Shown one piece after another: positions 1 to 7,780 of a stretch of 30,884 nt of DNA. The stretch spans positions 1-30,884 of the forward strand of contig JBIIEL010000025.1 in assembly GCA_044237845.1 (NCBI GenBank), given 5' to 3'. The notes below the pieces were generated by a model. It searched no databases, had not been told where the DNA came from, and worked only from the letters and a program-made list of their open reading frames with translations. Position numbers and translations under genes: made by a program. Each line of letters starts with the position of its first letter. Position 1 is the first letter of the stretch. The stretch is from QFOX01 sp044237845 (GTDB lineage Bacteria; Pseudomonadota; Alphaproteobacteria; Rickettsiales; UBA3002).

Positions 1-48
1 TGAGAAACACGTAGCGAATATTACTAAACATCTAAATGCCTCGTCGTG

Positions 49-1863
49 CTATTGCTGCTGAAACAGCGGCCGCGGATCGGTGGTGTAGGTGTCATAAATG
101 GTATGGTCGACTTTATGCGCACTTCCGTCGGAGTTTACAATCGTTGCCTTGATAAAAATAATCAACTCACGCTTGAGGGAATCTTCGTTTCGGCTTTTGA
201 ACAGGTTGCCCACCATCGGCAATTCCTGCGCACCCGGAATACCTTCGTGCTCATTGCGGGTTGAGTCTTCCATCAGGCCGCCAATAACCATCACCCCACC
301 GCTTTTGACTTTCATGATAGAATCCAGCTCGCGCACTTCAATCACCGGTACTGTGTCTTCAAGATCTAGAGGCGTTCCACTACCCGCAACCACAGCTGCA
401 GCAAGCTGAATGCTTGGGTTTTGTACAGTTCCCACCTGACGGGTCAGGGTGGGGCGTACGTTCAGCGTGATCTCCTGCGTATTCAGATTAATAGAGGGAA
501 GAATGCTGAGGATAATGCCAATCGGCACAATATTCTGCTTACAGGTCACCGAAGGCTGCGCTGCCGTTGCACCCGTTGTGCCGGTGTTTGCAATCACCTC
601 CCCCGCCTGCGCCTCGCACTCATAATAGAGTGTGTTGCGGGCAAAAGTCAGCACCGCCTGCTGGTTGTTGATGGCAGAAAGGCGCGGGCTGGAAAGAGTG
701 CGCGTGGTACCGAATTTCTCTGTCAAGGAAATGGCATAATCGAGATCGCCATTCTTTACACCAAGTTTGAAAGGGCTGTTGGTCGTCAACGCGGTAGGAA
801 CAAAGGTCCCGCCCTCGGCAGTGATACCGGTTGTACCCCCTAGCACTTTCGACCAATCAACTCCCGAGAGAAATGCGTCCGCAAGCGACACTTCGACAAT
901 TTTGGCCTCAATCAGCACCTGTGCGGAGGCATTACGCGACATCAACGCCAGAAACCGTTGAATCATTTCATGCTGCGCTTCCGTAGCATTCACGGTCAGC
1001 ACGTTCGACTGACGGTTGACTACAAAATTGCCGTTCCCAGCGCCAGCACCACCTGCCGCAGTTTTCTGCCCATCTCCAGCCGCTCCAGCAACCGCTCCGC
1101 CCGGCTGAAAATTGATGATTTCTGAAATCGATGCTTCAAGGGACGAGAACAAATCGCTCTCCCCCGTGCTGGTAATGTTGTTAGTGGAACCCGTCGTACC
1201 AAAGCCGGTCGCTGTACCGCCACCAGCACCACCGCCACCCGAGAGAATATTGGTGCTGAGGTTATAGGTTGAAGTCGTGGAGCGGACGGTATTCAGGAAA
1301 TCGATCGAATAGTTTTTGATATAGGGCAGGTCGCGCTCGACCCGAATGGAGTTGCCAGAAACACTGTAACGAAGATTGGCAAGATGGGCGATACGCTCGA
1401 TCACCTCATTAAATGGGCGGTCGGTCGCACGCAAGTTGATGCCGTTGCCATCAAGGCCGGAGCCGATTTCAATATCCACGTTGGCCAGACGACCAAGCTC
1501 AAACAACACATCGCGCAGCGGCACGTCTTCCGTGACCGAGAGCGTAACCAGCTTAGTATTGGCCACTTTTGGTGCTTTTGGTGCGGCCAACACTTGCGCC
1601 AAATCCGGCACAGGTGGCACGCCAAGCGCGGCAGTCGCGGTCGGCTCATCGGATGGTTTTTTTAGTTTGTCAACGTGGTTGAGGTTGCGGAAATCGTCGA
1701 CGCTGAGCTTCTGCTGGCGATCAATAATATCAGTTCTATCGCCAGATTTTGGTGTCAATGTCTCAAGAAATGCGCACCCAGAAAGCGGCAAAAACGCAGC
1801 CGAAACCAGCATCAGCATCGCCCATGTTTGGCGGTATGGCTTATAGTTCGTGGTTAGCGGCAT
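49..1863 (-). CDS. mshL: Secretin lipoprotein of a type IV/MSHA-like pilus (MshL/PilQ/GspD superfamily)
   Basis: Predicted outer-membrane secretin, the ring channel through which a pilus or pseudopilus passes. From the ATG at 1863 the protein has 604 residues. It starts with a lipoprotein signal whose lipobox LSGC puts the lipidated Cys at residue 30. A small secretin N-terminal (STN-like) domain follows at about 90-175, then a long Gly/Ser/Thr-rich linker, then the C-terminal secretin domain. The signature is near the end, with VPVIEVRELDS, then GGVMVIGGLMED and ELPMVGNLFK. A GTG at 1920 in the same frame would add 19 residues but has no ribosome site; an AGGG lies 6 bases before the ATG at 1863. 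It lies downstream of the prepilin peptidase on the same strand, so the two probably form an operon. The MshL subtype is by recall of the family; secretin membership is firm. Confidence 0.88.
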   Translation of the reverse strand: MPLTTNYKPYRQTWAMLMLVSAAFLPLSGCAFLETLTPKSGDRTDIIDRQQKLSVDDFRNLNHVDKLKKPSDEPTATAALGVPPVPDLAQVLAAPKAPKVANTKLVTLSVTEDVPLRDVLFELGRLANVDIEIGSGLDGNGINLRATDRPFNEVIERIAHLANLRYSVSGNSIRVERDLPYIKNYSIDFLNTVRSTTSTYNLSTNILSGGGGAGGGTATGFGTTGSTNNITSTGESDLFSSLEASISEIINFQPGGAVAGAAGDGQKTAAGGAGAGNGNFVVNRQSNVLTVNATEAQHEMIQRFLALMSRNASAQVLIEAKIVEVSLADAFLSGVDWSKVLGGTTGITAEGGTFVPTALTTNSPFKLGVKNGDLDYAISLTEKFGTTRTLSSPRLSAINNQQAVLTFARNTLYYECEAQAGEVIANTGTTGATAAQPSVTCKQNIVPIGIILSILPSINLNTQEITLNVRPTLTRQVGTVQNPSIQLAAAVVAGSGTPLDLEDTVPVIEVRELDSIMKVKSGGVMVIGGLMEDSTRNEHEGIPGAQELPMVGNLFKSRNEDSLKRELIIFIKATIVNSDGSAHKVDHTIYDTYTTDPRPLFQQQ

Positions 1864-1961
1864 TGCATACCCTGCGTAAGGACTTGTAACCCCATATCTA
1901 GTAGCAAGGTGGGGCACCACTCACAACATGTTTGTATAGTTACCCACAGGATGTTCGTATG

Positions 1962-2735
1962 TTAACGTACCCCAAGCAGTCCATAAAGCTGCCAGAATCC
2001 GTTTGCAGTGTCGGGCTTCACCACGCATAACAGCAGCGCGAGCGCGAGTGCCGGACCGAAGGGAAAACGCTCACCCAACCCAAGTGCTTTCCAGGTGAGT
2101 CCGGAGGCGATGCCGAGCAGGCCGGAGAAAAATAAAAACGGCACGAAATTCGCCGCATCCGCAAGCCATATCCCGGCGACGGCGAGGAATTTCACATCGC
2201 CCATGCCGAGCCCGTCTTTATTGCGGAAATAGAGAAATCCATATTTGAGGCTGAGGCCGATAGCTGCACCCGTCACCGCACCCGCCAGCATATCCTCTGC
2301 CGCCGTACCGTTCGCCCAGCCCCATAACGCACCGAAAACACCGACCGCAATCTGCACTTCATCGAGGATAATCGTATGTTCGAGATCAGTGACGATAATC
2401 GCCACAATCGACCACAGCAGCCCGGCGAGCGCGAGCGCCTGCCAACTCAGGCCATAACCCATCACCGCCGACAGCGCCGCACCCGCGCATGCCAGCTCCG
2501 TCAGCGGGTAGCGCGCACTCACCTTTGTGCCACACTGACCGCAGCGCCCACGCGTCATAACCCACGAGAGTATCGGGAATAAATCCCGCACCCGGAGGGT
2601 GTTTTGGCAGGCGGGGCAGCGCGAGCGCGTCATGCCGATTTTCTCGTCGCGCGGCAGGCGATAGGTGATGAGCGTGAGGAACGAGCCGACCGAGGCGCCG
2701 AGGATCGCGGCAATGATGAGGACAGAAAGCACCAT
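1962..2735 (-). CDS. pilD: Prepilin peptidase / N-methyltransferase (A24 family, PilD/PulO)
   Basis: Inner-membrane aspartic protease that cleaves the leader of type IV prepilins and methylates the new N terminus. The N-terminal part carries two CxxC pairs (CPAC and CGQC, about residues 40-68) that bind zinc in this family. The catalytic aspartates are visible in VTDLEH and GMGDVKF. The rest is a series of hydrophobic helices. Length (257 residues) is typical. I chose the ATG at 2735 because GGGGTGA stands just before it; an in-frame TTG at 2750 has no such site. Its likely substrates include the prepilin at 10685-11458, and the secretin lies just downstream. Confidence 0.93.
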   Translation of the reverse strand: MVLSVLIIAAILGASVGSFLTLITYRLPRDEKIGMTRSRCPACQNTLRVRDLFPILSWVMTRGRCGQCGTKVSARYPLTELACAGAALSAVMGYGLSWQALALAGLLWSIVAIIVTDLEHTIILDEVQIAVGVFGALWGWANGTAAEDMLAGAVTGAAIGLSLKYGFLYFRNKDGLGMGDVKFLAVAGIWLADAANFVPFLFFSGLLGIASGLTWKALGLGERFPFGPALALALLLCVVKPDTANGFWQLYGLLGVR

Positions 2736-2793
2736 TTCACCCCATTTCAACGGTTGCGTTATCCACAGCTTCGTGGCATTGATCGGTCACCAC

Positions 2794-2809
2794 ATACTAT
2801 ATGTAGTGG
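2794..2809. promoter_or_regulatory. Candidate NrdR box upstream of the rpiB-glyA-X-nrdR operon
   Basis: The 16 bases ATACTATATGTAGTGG match the published NrdR consensus acaCwAtATaTwGtgt at 13 of 16 positions, and the core CTATATGTAG at 9 of 10. It lies in the intergenic region between the divergent prepilin peptidase and rpiB genes, about 60 bases before rpiB. The nrdR gene lies downstream in the same likely operon, so autoregulation is conceivable. Known sites are usually paired; I see only this one here, so the call is weak. Confidence 0.3.
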
Positions 2810-2868
2810 CGTCATGCCATCGCTAAGATGACAGACCAATAAAAAACAAACGCATCGGATAAAGTATT

Positions 2869-3300
2869 TTGGATACCGTAGTTGCCATCGCGAACGACCA
2901 CGCGGGCGTGGCGCTGAAAGCAGCGCTTGCACCGGTTGTTGCGGCGTGCGGCTTCACGCTGCTCAATCTCGGCACGGATAGCGCAGACTCCGTCGACTAT
3001 CCCGATTACGGCGCGCGCGCCGCTGCCGCGGTGAAAGAAGGCCGCGCCCGCTACGCCATCATCATCTGCGGTTCGGGCATCGGCATCTCCATCGCTGCCA
3101 ACCGCGTGCCCGGCATCCGCGCCGCGCTCTGCCACACGCCGGAAACGGCCAGCCTCGCCCGCCAGCATAACGACGCCAACATCCTTGCCCTCGGCGCGCG
3201 ATTCATTTTCGATGCCGACGCGGCCGAATGCGTCCGCCGTTTTCTCACCACCGATTTCGAAGGCGGCCGCCACACGGCGCGCGTGGAGAAATTAGGATAA
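2869..3300 (+). CDS. rpiB: Ribose-5-phosphate isomerase B
   Basis: Interconverts ribose 5-phosphate and ribulose 5-phosphate in the pentose phosphate pathway; ribulose 5-phosphate is also the substrate of the RibB half of RibBA encoded 5 kb downstream. The 143-residue product matches the RpiB/LacAB family over its whole length: the N-terminal AIANDHAG, the active-site Cys in CGSGIG (about residue 66), and the HNDANILALGAR segment. The start is a TTG at 2869. No ATG fits, and the conserved N-terminal strand begins right after it, but the ribosome site (GGAT/AAAG) is weak. It is the first gene of the plus-strand series leading into glyA. Confidence 0.93.
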   Translation: MDTVVAIANDHAGVALKAALAPVVAACGFTLLNLGTDSADSVDYPDYGARAAAAVKEGRARYAIIICGSGIGISIAANRVPGIRAALCHTPETASLARQHNDANILALGARFIFDADAAECVRRFLTTDFEGGRHTARVEKLG

Positions 3301-3363
3301 CCATTCACCCTCACAACAACGAGACACAGCATGACCAACACCGCACGTAAACACGAGGAACCC

Positions 3364-4671
3364 ATGACGAACCAGCACTTCACCGCATCGCTGAAACAAA
3401 GCGACCCCGCCATCGCCGCCGCCATCAGCCACGAACTCGCGCGTCAGCAAAACGGCATCGAGCTGATCGCGTCGGAGAACATTGTCAGCCGCGCCGTGCT
3501 CGAGGCGCAAGGCTCCGTCTTCACCAACAAATACGCGGAAGGCTATCCCGGCAAACGCTATTACGGCGGCTGCGAATTCGCCGATGTCGCCGAGCAGCTC
3601 GCCATCGACCGCGCGAAGCAGCTCTTCAAATGCAACTACGCCAACGTGCAGCCCAACAGCGGCTCGCAGGCGAATCAGGGCGTGTTCAACGCGCTGCTGA
3701 AACCGGGGGATACCATCCTCGGCCACTCGCTCGCCGCGGGCGGGCACCTCACCCACGGCGCGTCCGTCAACCAGTCCGGCAAATGGTTCAACGCCGTGCA
3801 ATACGGCGTGCGCGAAGACACCCACCTCATCGATTACGACCAAGTGGAGCAGCTCGCGAAAGAGCATAAACCGCGCCTCATCATCGCCGGTTTCTCGGCC
3901 TATAGCCGCGTGATCGACTGGGCGCGTTTCCGTGCGATCGCGGATTCGGTCGGTGCTTATTTCATGGCGGATATGGCGCATGTCTCCGGCCTCGTCGCCA
4001 CGGGGGCGTATCCCTCGCCGCTGCCGCACGCGCATGTCGCCACCACCACCACGCATAAAACCCTGCGCGGGCCACGTGGGGGGATGATCCTCTCCGCGAT
4101 GGGCGAGCTCGTCATCGGCAAAACCGCGGCGGGCAAAGACCAAACGCTCGAGATGGCGCTGAACAGCTCCATCTTCCCCGGCATTCAGGGTGGGCCGCTG
4201 GTGCATGTCATGGCCGCCAAAGCCGTGGCCTTTGGCGAGGCGCTGACGCCGGAATTCACCGCCTACATCAACGCCGTCGCTGCCAATGCCAAAACCCTCG
4301 CCGCCACCCTCACCGCGCGTGGCCTCTCCATCGTTTCCGGCGGCACGGATAACCATCTCGTGCTCGTCGATCTCCGCCCGAAAAACGTCACCGGCAAAGC
4401 GGCCGAAGCATCGCTCGAACGCGCTGGCCTCACCTGCAACAAAAACTCGATTCCGTTTGATCCGGCCTCGCCATTCATCACCAGCGGCATCCGGCTGGGT
4501 ACCCCAGCAGGTACAACAAGAGGTTTCGGTGCGCGTGAGTTCGAAGAAATCGGCAACCTCATCGGCGATGTGCTGGATGGCCTCAGCCAGAACCCTGACG
4601 ATAACAGCACCGCCGAACGCACCGCCCGCACCCGCGTCGATGCCCTCACCCAACAGTTTCCGATTTATTAG
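3364..4671 (+). CDS. glyA: Serine hydroxymethyltransferase
   Basis: PLP enzyme that converts serine and tetrahydrofolate to glycine and 5,10-methylene-tetrahydrofolate in the cytoplasm. The signature THKTLRGPRGG is present, with the PLP-binding Lys at about residue 232. ELIASEN (about 33-39) and the YAEGYPGKRYYGG substrate segment (about 58-69) are also conserved. From the ATG at 3364 the protein is 435 residues, typical for the family. GAGGAA lies just before that ATG, while the in-frame ATG at 3331 has no good site, so I prefer the shorter form. The downstream order toward nrdR and ribD is the usual alphaproteobacterial one, except for the membrane protein inserted after glyA. Confidence 0.96.
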   Translation: MTNQHFTASLKQSDPAIAAAISHELARQQNGIELIASENIVSRAVLEAQGSVFTNKYAEGYPGKRYYGGCEFADVAEQLAIDRAKQLFKCNYANVQPNSGSQANQGVFNALLKPGDTILGHSLAAGGHLTHGASVNQSGKWFNAVQYGVREDTHLIDYDQVEQLAKEHKPRLIIAGFSAYSRVIDWARFRAIADSVGAYFMADMAHVSGLVATGAYPSPLPHAHVATTTTHKTLRGPRGGMILSAMGELVIGKTAAGKDQTLEMALNSSIFPGIQGGPLVHVMAAKAVAFGEALTPEFTAYINAVAANAKTLAATLTARGLSIVSGGTDNHLVLVDLRPKNVTGKAAEASLERAGLTCNKNSIPFDPASPFITSGIRLGTPAGTTRGFGAREFEEIGNLIGDVLDGLSQNPDDNSTAERTARTRVDALTQQFPIY

Positions 4672-4679
4672 GAGTAGTC

Positions 4680-5636
4680 ATGAAACTGGAAACCAAACAG
4701 TTCGCCTATACCGTCTGGCGCTACCTGCTCATCGGGCCGCTGTTTGCCATTCCCTTTGTGTGGGCTGGGTTAATGCTCGATGAGATCATTGATCCGCTGC
4801 GTACCCACCCGGAAGTAGCGGTGACCACCCACTACCTTAATGCAGCACTGGCTGCCATTGTTATGTGCATACCTATCTCTTACGTGTTTGTTGGCAGCGC
4901 AGCTCTTGCCAGTGGCGCCTATCGCGCATGGTGCACCCGATTTGAACGCCAACTCCATCTGGGCGTGTATTATTTCTTAGCTGTCATGTGTAATCTTCAC
5001 TTTGTGAAGGCATTATATCACCCATTACAACCCTTCTCCACACCTACTATCATCTGCAACACTCTTGCCGGCGTGTTCATGGCCTATAAAATGCTCAACG
5101 CGCGTATCACGCCCAAAGAGAATCCCTACGCGCATATTGTGGCCGAGAAGCATAGCCAGCCTTCGGTATTCTCCAACATCATGCTCCTCTATGCCTTAGC
5201 TGCACCGTTATTTGCCAGCTTGCTTCCTGCGTTTCTTCTCTTCACCAAGGCATCCAATGCAACCGCAGCGGAACTACCTTCTGTATGGTTAGGCATGTCT
5301 ATCATGCTCTTGCTTCTGCTCTGCACCTGGGTGCCTGGCCTTTACCTTGCACGCCGCGTGGTGCGTCACGAGCAAATACACCGTCGTATCTATTATTCGC
5401 GTGCACTGCTCGCGCCGATGGTGCTGCCTGTAGTTATACTGCTTCTAAGGGTGATATTTGTGCGTCCGAATATTGTGGATATGGTGATGGCTCTTGTGTG
5501 TGGTGGCATATTTGGCATTGCAAATCTTATGCTCAGCGCGCTCTTCCTCGTCATCACCGAACGCTGGCTGAAGAACACCCCCTTCGCCCTGCAATTCGCC
5601 AAAAAATCACCCCCTGTTTCCGCTACGGAGAACTAA
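4680..5636 (+). CDS. Multi-pass membrane protein of unknown function
   Basis: I do not recognise a family. The 318 residues contain about eight hydrophobic segments (roughly 14-33, 54-76, 92-110, 121-138, 164-188, 202-224, 242-261 and 266-292), joined by short, often basic loops. A clear TAGGAG overlaps the glyA stop codon just before the ATG, and nrdR begins 2 bases after its stop, so it is probably translated as part of the glyA-nrdR transcript. Its codon use is more AT-rich than that of glyA and nrdR, and this position is usually empty in alphaproteobacteria. It may be an acquired or lineage-specific gene. It could be a transporter or an integral membrane sensor; nothing in the sequence decides this. 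Confidence 0.85.
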   Translation: MKLETKQFAYTVWRYLLIGPLFAIPFVWAGLMLDEIIDPLRTHPEVAVTTHYLNAALAAIVMCIPISYVFVGSAALASGAYRAWCTRFERQLHLGVYYFLAVMCNLHFVKALYHPLQPFSTPTIICNTLAGVFMAYKMLNARITPKENPYAHIVAEKHSQPSVFSNIMLLYALAAPLFASLLPAFLLFTKASNATAAELPSVWLGMSIMLLLLLCTWVPGLYLARRVVRHEQIHRRIYYSRALLAPMVLPVVILLLRVIFVRPNIVDMVMALVCGGIFGIANLMLSALFLVITERWLKNTPFALQFAKKSPPVSATEN

Positions 5637-5638
5637 CC

Positions 5639-6082
5639 ATGCGCTGTCCCTTCTGTAATCACGAAGACACCCAAGTCAAAGACAGCCGCCCGTCAGAGGA
5701 TGGTTCGTCGATCCGTCGGCGGCGCTATTGCCCCTCGTGCGAATCGCGTTTCACCACCTTCGAGCGCGTGCAACTGCGTGAGCTGACGGTGCTGAAAAGC
5801 AACGGCGAGAAGCGCGTGTTCGACCGCGAGAAAATCGCGAAGTCGATGGCGATCGCCCTGCGCAAACGCCGGGTGGAGGCCGAGCAGGTCGAGATGGCGA
5901 TCAACCGCATCGTGCAGAAGCTCGAATCCGAAGGCGAGTCCGATATCGCCACCAAACATATCGGTTCGCTGGTGATGAGCGAGCTCAAAAAACTTGATGC
6001 CGTCGCCTATATCCGCTACGCCAGCGTCTACCGCGATTTCTCCGACGCCGAGGATTTCGAGACCTTCGTCGAAAAACTCTAG
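5639..6082 (+). CDS. nrdR: Transcriptional repressor NrdR
   Basis: ATP/dATP-sensing repressor of ribonucleotide reductase genes. The 147-residue protein has the family layout: an N-terminal zinc ribbon with Cys3, Cys6, Cys31 and Cys34 (MRCPFC and CPSC), then an ATP-cone domain over about residues 49-139. The ATG at 5639 is preceded by GGAG with 8 bases spacing and lies 2 bases after the previous stop codon, so translation is probably coupled. The zinc ribbon begins right at this ATG, which excludes longer in-frame readings. Downstream, ribD starts 1 base after its stop. Confidence 0.97.
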   Translation: MRCPFCNHEDTQVKDSRPSEDGSSIRRRRYCPSCESRFTTFERVQLRELTVLKSNGEKRVFDREKIAKSMAIALRKRRVEAEQVEMAINRIVQKLESEGESDIATKHIGSLVMSELKKLDAVAYIRYASVYRDFSDAEDFETFVEKL

Positions 6083-6083
6083 C

Positions 6084-7193
6084 ATGCAGCACGACGCGCA
6101 GTTCCTCGCCCACGCCGCCCGCATGGCCGCACGCGGCCTGGGGCGCACCGCGCCAAACCCCAGCGTCGGTTGCATCCTTGTCAAAAATAACGAAGTTATC
6201 GCCGCCGCACGCACGGGCGATGGCGGTCGGCCACATGCCGAAACGCTTGCGCTTGCCGCCGCTGGCACCGCCGCACGTGGCGCCACGGCTTATGTCACGC
6301 TGGAACCCTGCGCCCATCACGGCCAAACCCCACCCTGCGCCGAGGCACTCATCGCCGCGAGCATCACCCGCGTCGTCATCGGGCAAACCGACCCTGACCC
6401 GCGCGTCAGCGGCAAAGGCATCGCGATGTTGGAAGCAGCGGGGATTGAAGTGCACCACTCACCACTCACCACGCACCACGCACCAAACCGCGGCTTTTTC
6501 TCTCGCGTGCAAAACGGCATCCCCTATGTCGCGGCGAAAATCGCGAGTTCCCTCGACGGGCAGATCGCCGACGCCACCGGCCAGAGCCAATGGATCACCA
6601 GCGGCGCGGCGCGCAGCCATGCCCATCGCCTGCGCGCGCAGTTCGATGCGATACTCACCGGCATCGGCACAGTGCTGGCGGATGACCCCGAGCTCACCGT
6701 GCGCCTGCCCGGCATCGATTGCCGCCACCAGCCGCGCATCATCGCTGACCGCAGACTTCGTCTGCCTTTGACAAGTAAGCTCGTGAAATCCGCCGAAGCA
6801 CAACCCGTCTGGGTTATCACCTCCGCCGAAGCGATTGAGCAAAACGCGAGCCACGCCACCGACCTGCGCGAGCGCGGGGTGGTGCTGCACATCGTGGAGG
6901 ACACCGCACTCGCGCCCGCGACGATCCTCACCACCCTTGGCCGTGCAGGCATCACCCGCCTGCTGGTCGAGGCCGGGCCCGCACTCACCACCGCCTTCCT
7001 CGCCGCCGATGCGGTCGATACACTGCATTGGTATCGCGCGCCGCTGCTGCTCGGAAATGCTGGCACATCCGCAATTGCTGGGCTAGATACATCCCTTGCC
7101 GATACTGCGCGCTTCACGCACCGTGAATCCCGCGCGCTTGGCGTCGACCGCTACGATTGTTACGAGATACACGCATGTTCACAGGCCTCATAA
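6084..7193 (+). CDS. ribD: Bifunctional riboflavin deaminase/reductase RibD
   Basis: Carries out the deamination and the following reduction of the pyrimidine intermediate in riboflavin synthesis. The N-terminal deaminase domain has its zinc and catalytic residues in HAE (His51, Glu53) and in LEPCAHHGQTPPC (Cys76, Cys85). The C-terminal reductase domain starts around residue 147 (YVAAKIASSLDGQIA) and includes LLVEAGP. Length, 369 residues, is normal. The start is the ATG 1 base after the nrdR stop. The linker between the domains (about residues 124-134) is encoded by a 7-bp tandem repeat, listed separately. The 3' end overlaps ribE by 19 bases. Confidence 0.96.
   Translation: MQHDAQFLAHAARMAARGLGRTAPNPSVGCILVKNNEVIAAARTGDGGRPHAETLALAAAGTAARGATAYVTLEPCAHHGQTPPCAEALIAASITRVVIGQTDPDPRVSGKGIAMLEAAGIEVHHSPLTTHHAPNRGFFSRVQNGIPYVAAKIASSLDGQIADATGQSQWITSGAARSHAHRLRAQFDAILTGIGTVLADDPELTVRLPGIDCRHQPRIIADRRLRLPLTSKLVKSAEAQPVWVITSAEAIEQNASHATDLRERGVVLHIVEDTALAPATILTTLGRAGITRLLVEAGPALTTAFLAADAVDTLHWYRAPLLLGNAGTSAIAGLDTSLADTARFTHRESRALGVDRYDCYEIHACSQAS
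6453..6487 (+). repeat. 7-bp tandem repeat array inside ribD
   Basis: Five adjacent heptamers: CACCACT twice, CACCACG twice, then a final unit that starts CACC and degenerates. They are read in the ribD frame as a His/Thr/Pro-rich stretch including HHSPLTTHH, located in the linker between the deaminase and reductase domains. The unit is not a multiple of three, so the peptide period is seven residues per three units. A related array lies in thiL. Confidence 0.85.
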
Positions 7194-7780
7194 AAACCAC
7201 GGGTGAAATCCGCCGCGTCGATCAACGTGGCGACCGCGTCATCGCCGTGACGATGCACGAACCCTTCGCCGCTTCGCTCGGCGATTCCATCGCCGTCAAC
7301 GGCATCTGCCTCACCGTCACGCATCTCGATGGCAATGTTTTCGAAGCCTCCATGTCCGCTGCCACGCTGGCCTGCACCACGGCAGGGCAATGGGCGGTCG
7401 GCACGCGCGTCAACCTCGAACCGTCGCTTCGCGTGGGCGATGCGATGGGCGGGCATTTCGTATCGGGGCATGTCGACGGCATTGCAAAAGTGACCCGCAG
7501 TGAAAAATCAGGCGACTCGACCATCTGGGAATTTGAGGTGCCACACGCACTGGCAAAATTCATCGCGCCCAAAGGCTCCATCACGATTGATGGTGTATCG
7601 CTAACGGTGAACAGCGTGAAGGATCTCGCGACGGATGCAAAACCCGCACTCTTTGCGGTCAACATCATCCCCCACACGGCCGAGGTCACCTGCTTCAAAA
7701 CACTCAGCGTGGGGCAGCAGGTGAATATTGAAATCGACATGCTAGCGCGCTATGCCGCCCGACTAAAGGAATGCGTATGA
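7175..7780 (+). CDS. ribE: Riboflavin synthase, alpha subunit
   Basis: Dismutates two 6,7-dimethyl-8-ribityllumazine molecules to riboflavin. The 201-residue protein shows the two lumazine-binding repeats. It begins MFTGLI, as in nearly all members, with SIAVNGICLTV in the first barrel and SITIDGVSLTVN in the second. GGHFVSGHVDG at about 90-100 is also conserved. I start at the ATG at 7175 inside the ribD end (19-base overlap) because MFTGLI is the family N terminus. The stop TGA overlaps the start of ribBA as ATGA, so translation is probably coupled. Confidence 0.96.
   Translation: MFTGLIKTTGEIRRVDQRGDRVIAVTMHEPFAASLGDSIAVNGICLTVTHLDGNVFEASMSAATLACTTAGQWAVGTRVNLEPSLRVGDAMGGHFVSGHVDGIAKVTRSEKSGDSTIWEFEVPHALAKFIAPKGSITIDGVSLTVNSVKDLATDAKPALFAVNIIPHTAEVTCFKTLSVGQQVNIEIDMLARYAARLKECV

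Noticed and set aside
1892..1901. A second NrdR-like core (CCATATCTAG) before the secretin gene
   Set aside because: Only 8 of 10 core positions match, flanks do not, and it is 900 bases from the other candidate, unlike the usual close pairs.
2759..2767. Replication origin suggested by a DnaA box
   Set aside because: One perfect and one imperfect box over 800 bases, without an AT-rich unwinding region or dnaA/parA neighbours, is not enough.
3292..4653. A 453-codon open frame opposite glyA
   Set aside because: It is a mirror of a strongly conserved enzyme gene in GC-rich sequence; composition is typical of antisense reading and there is no family resemblance.
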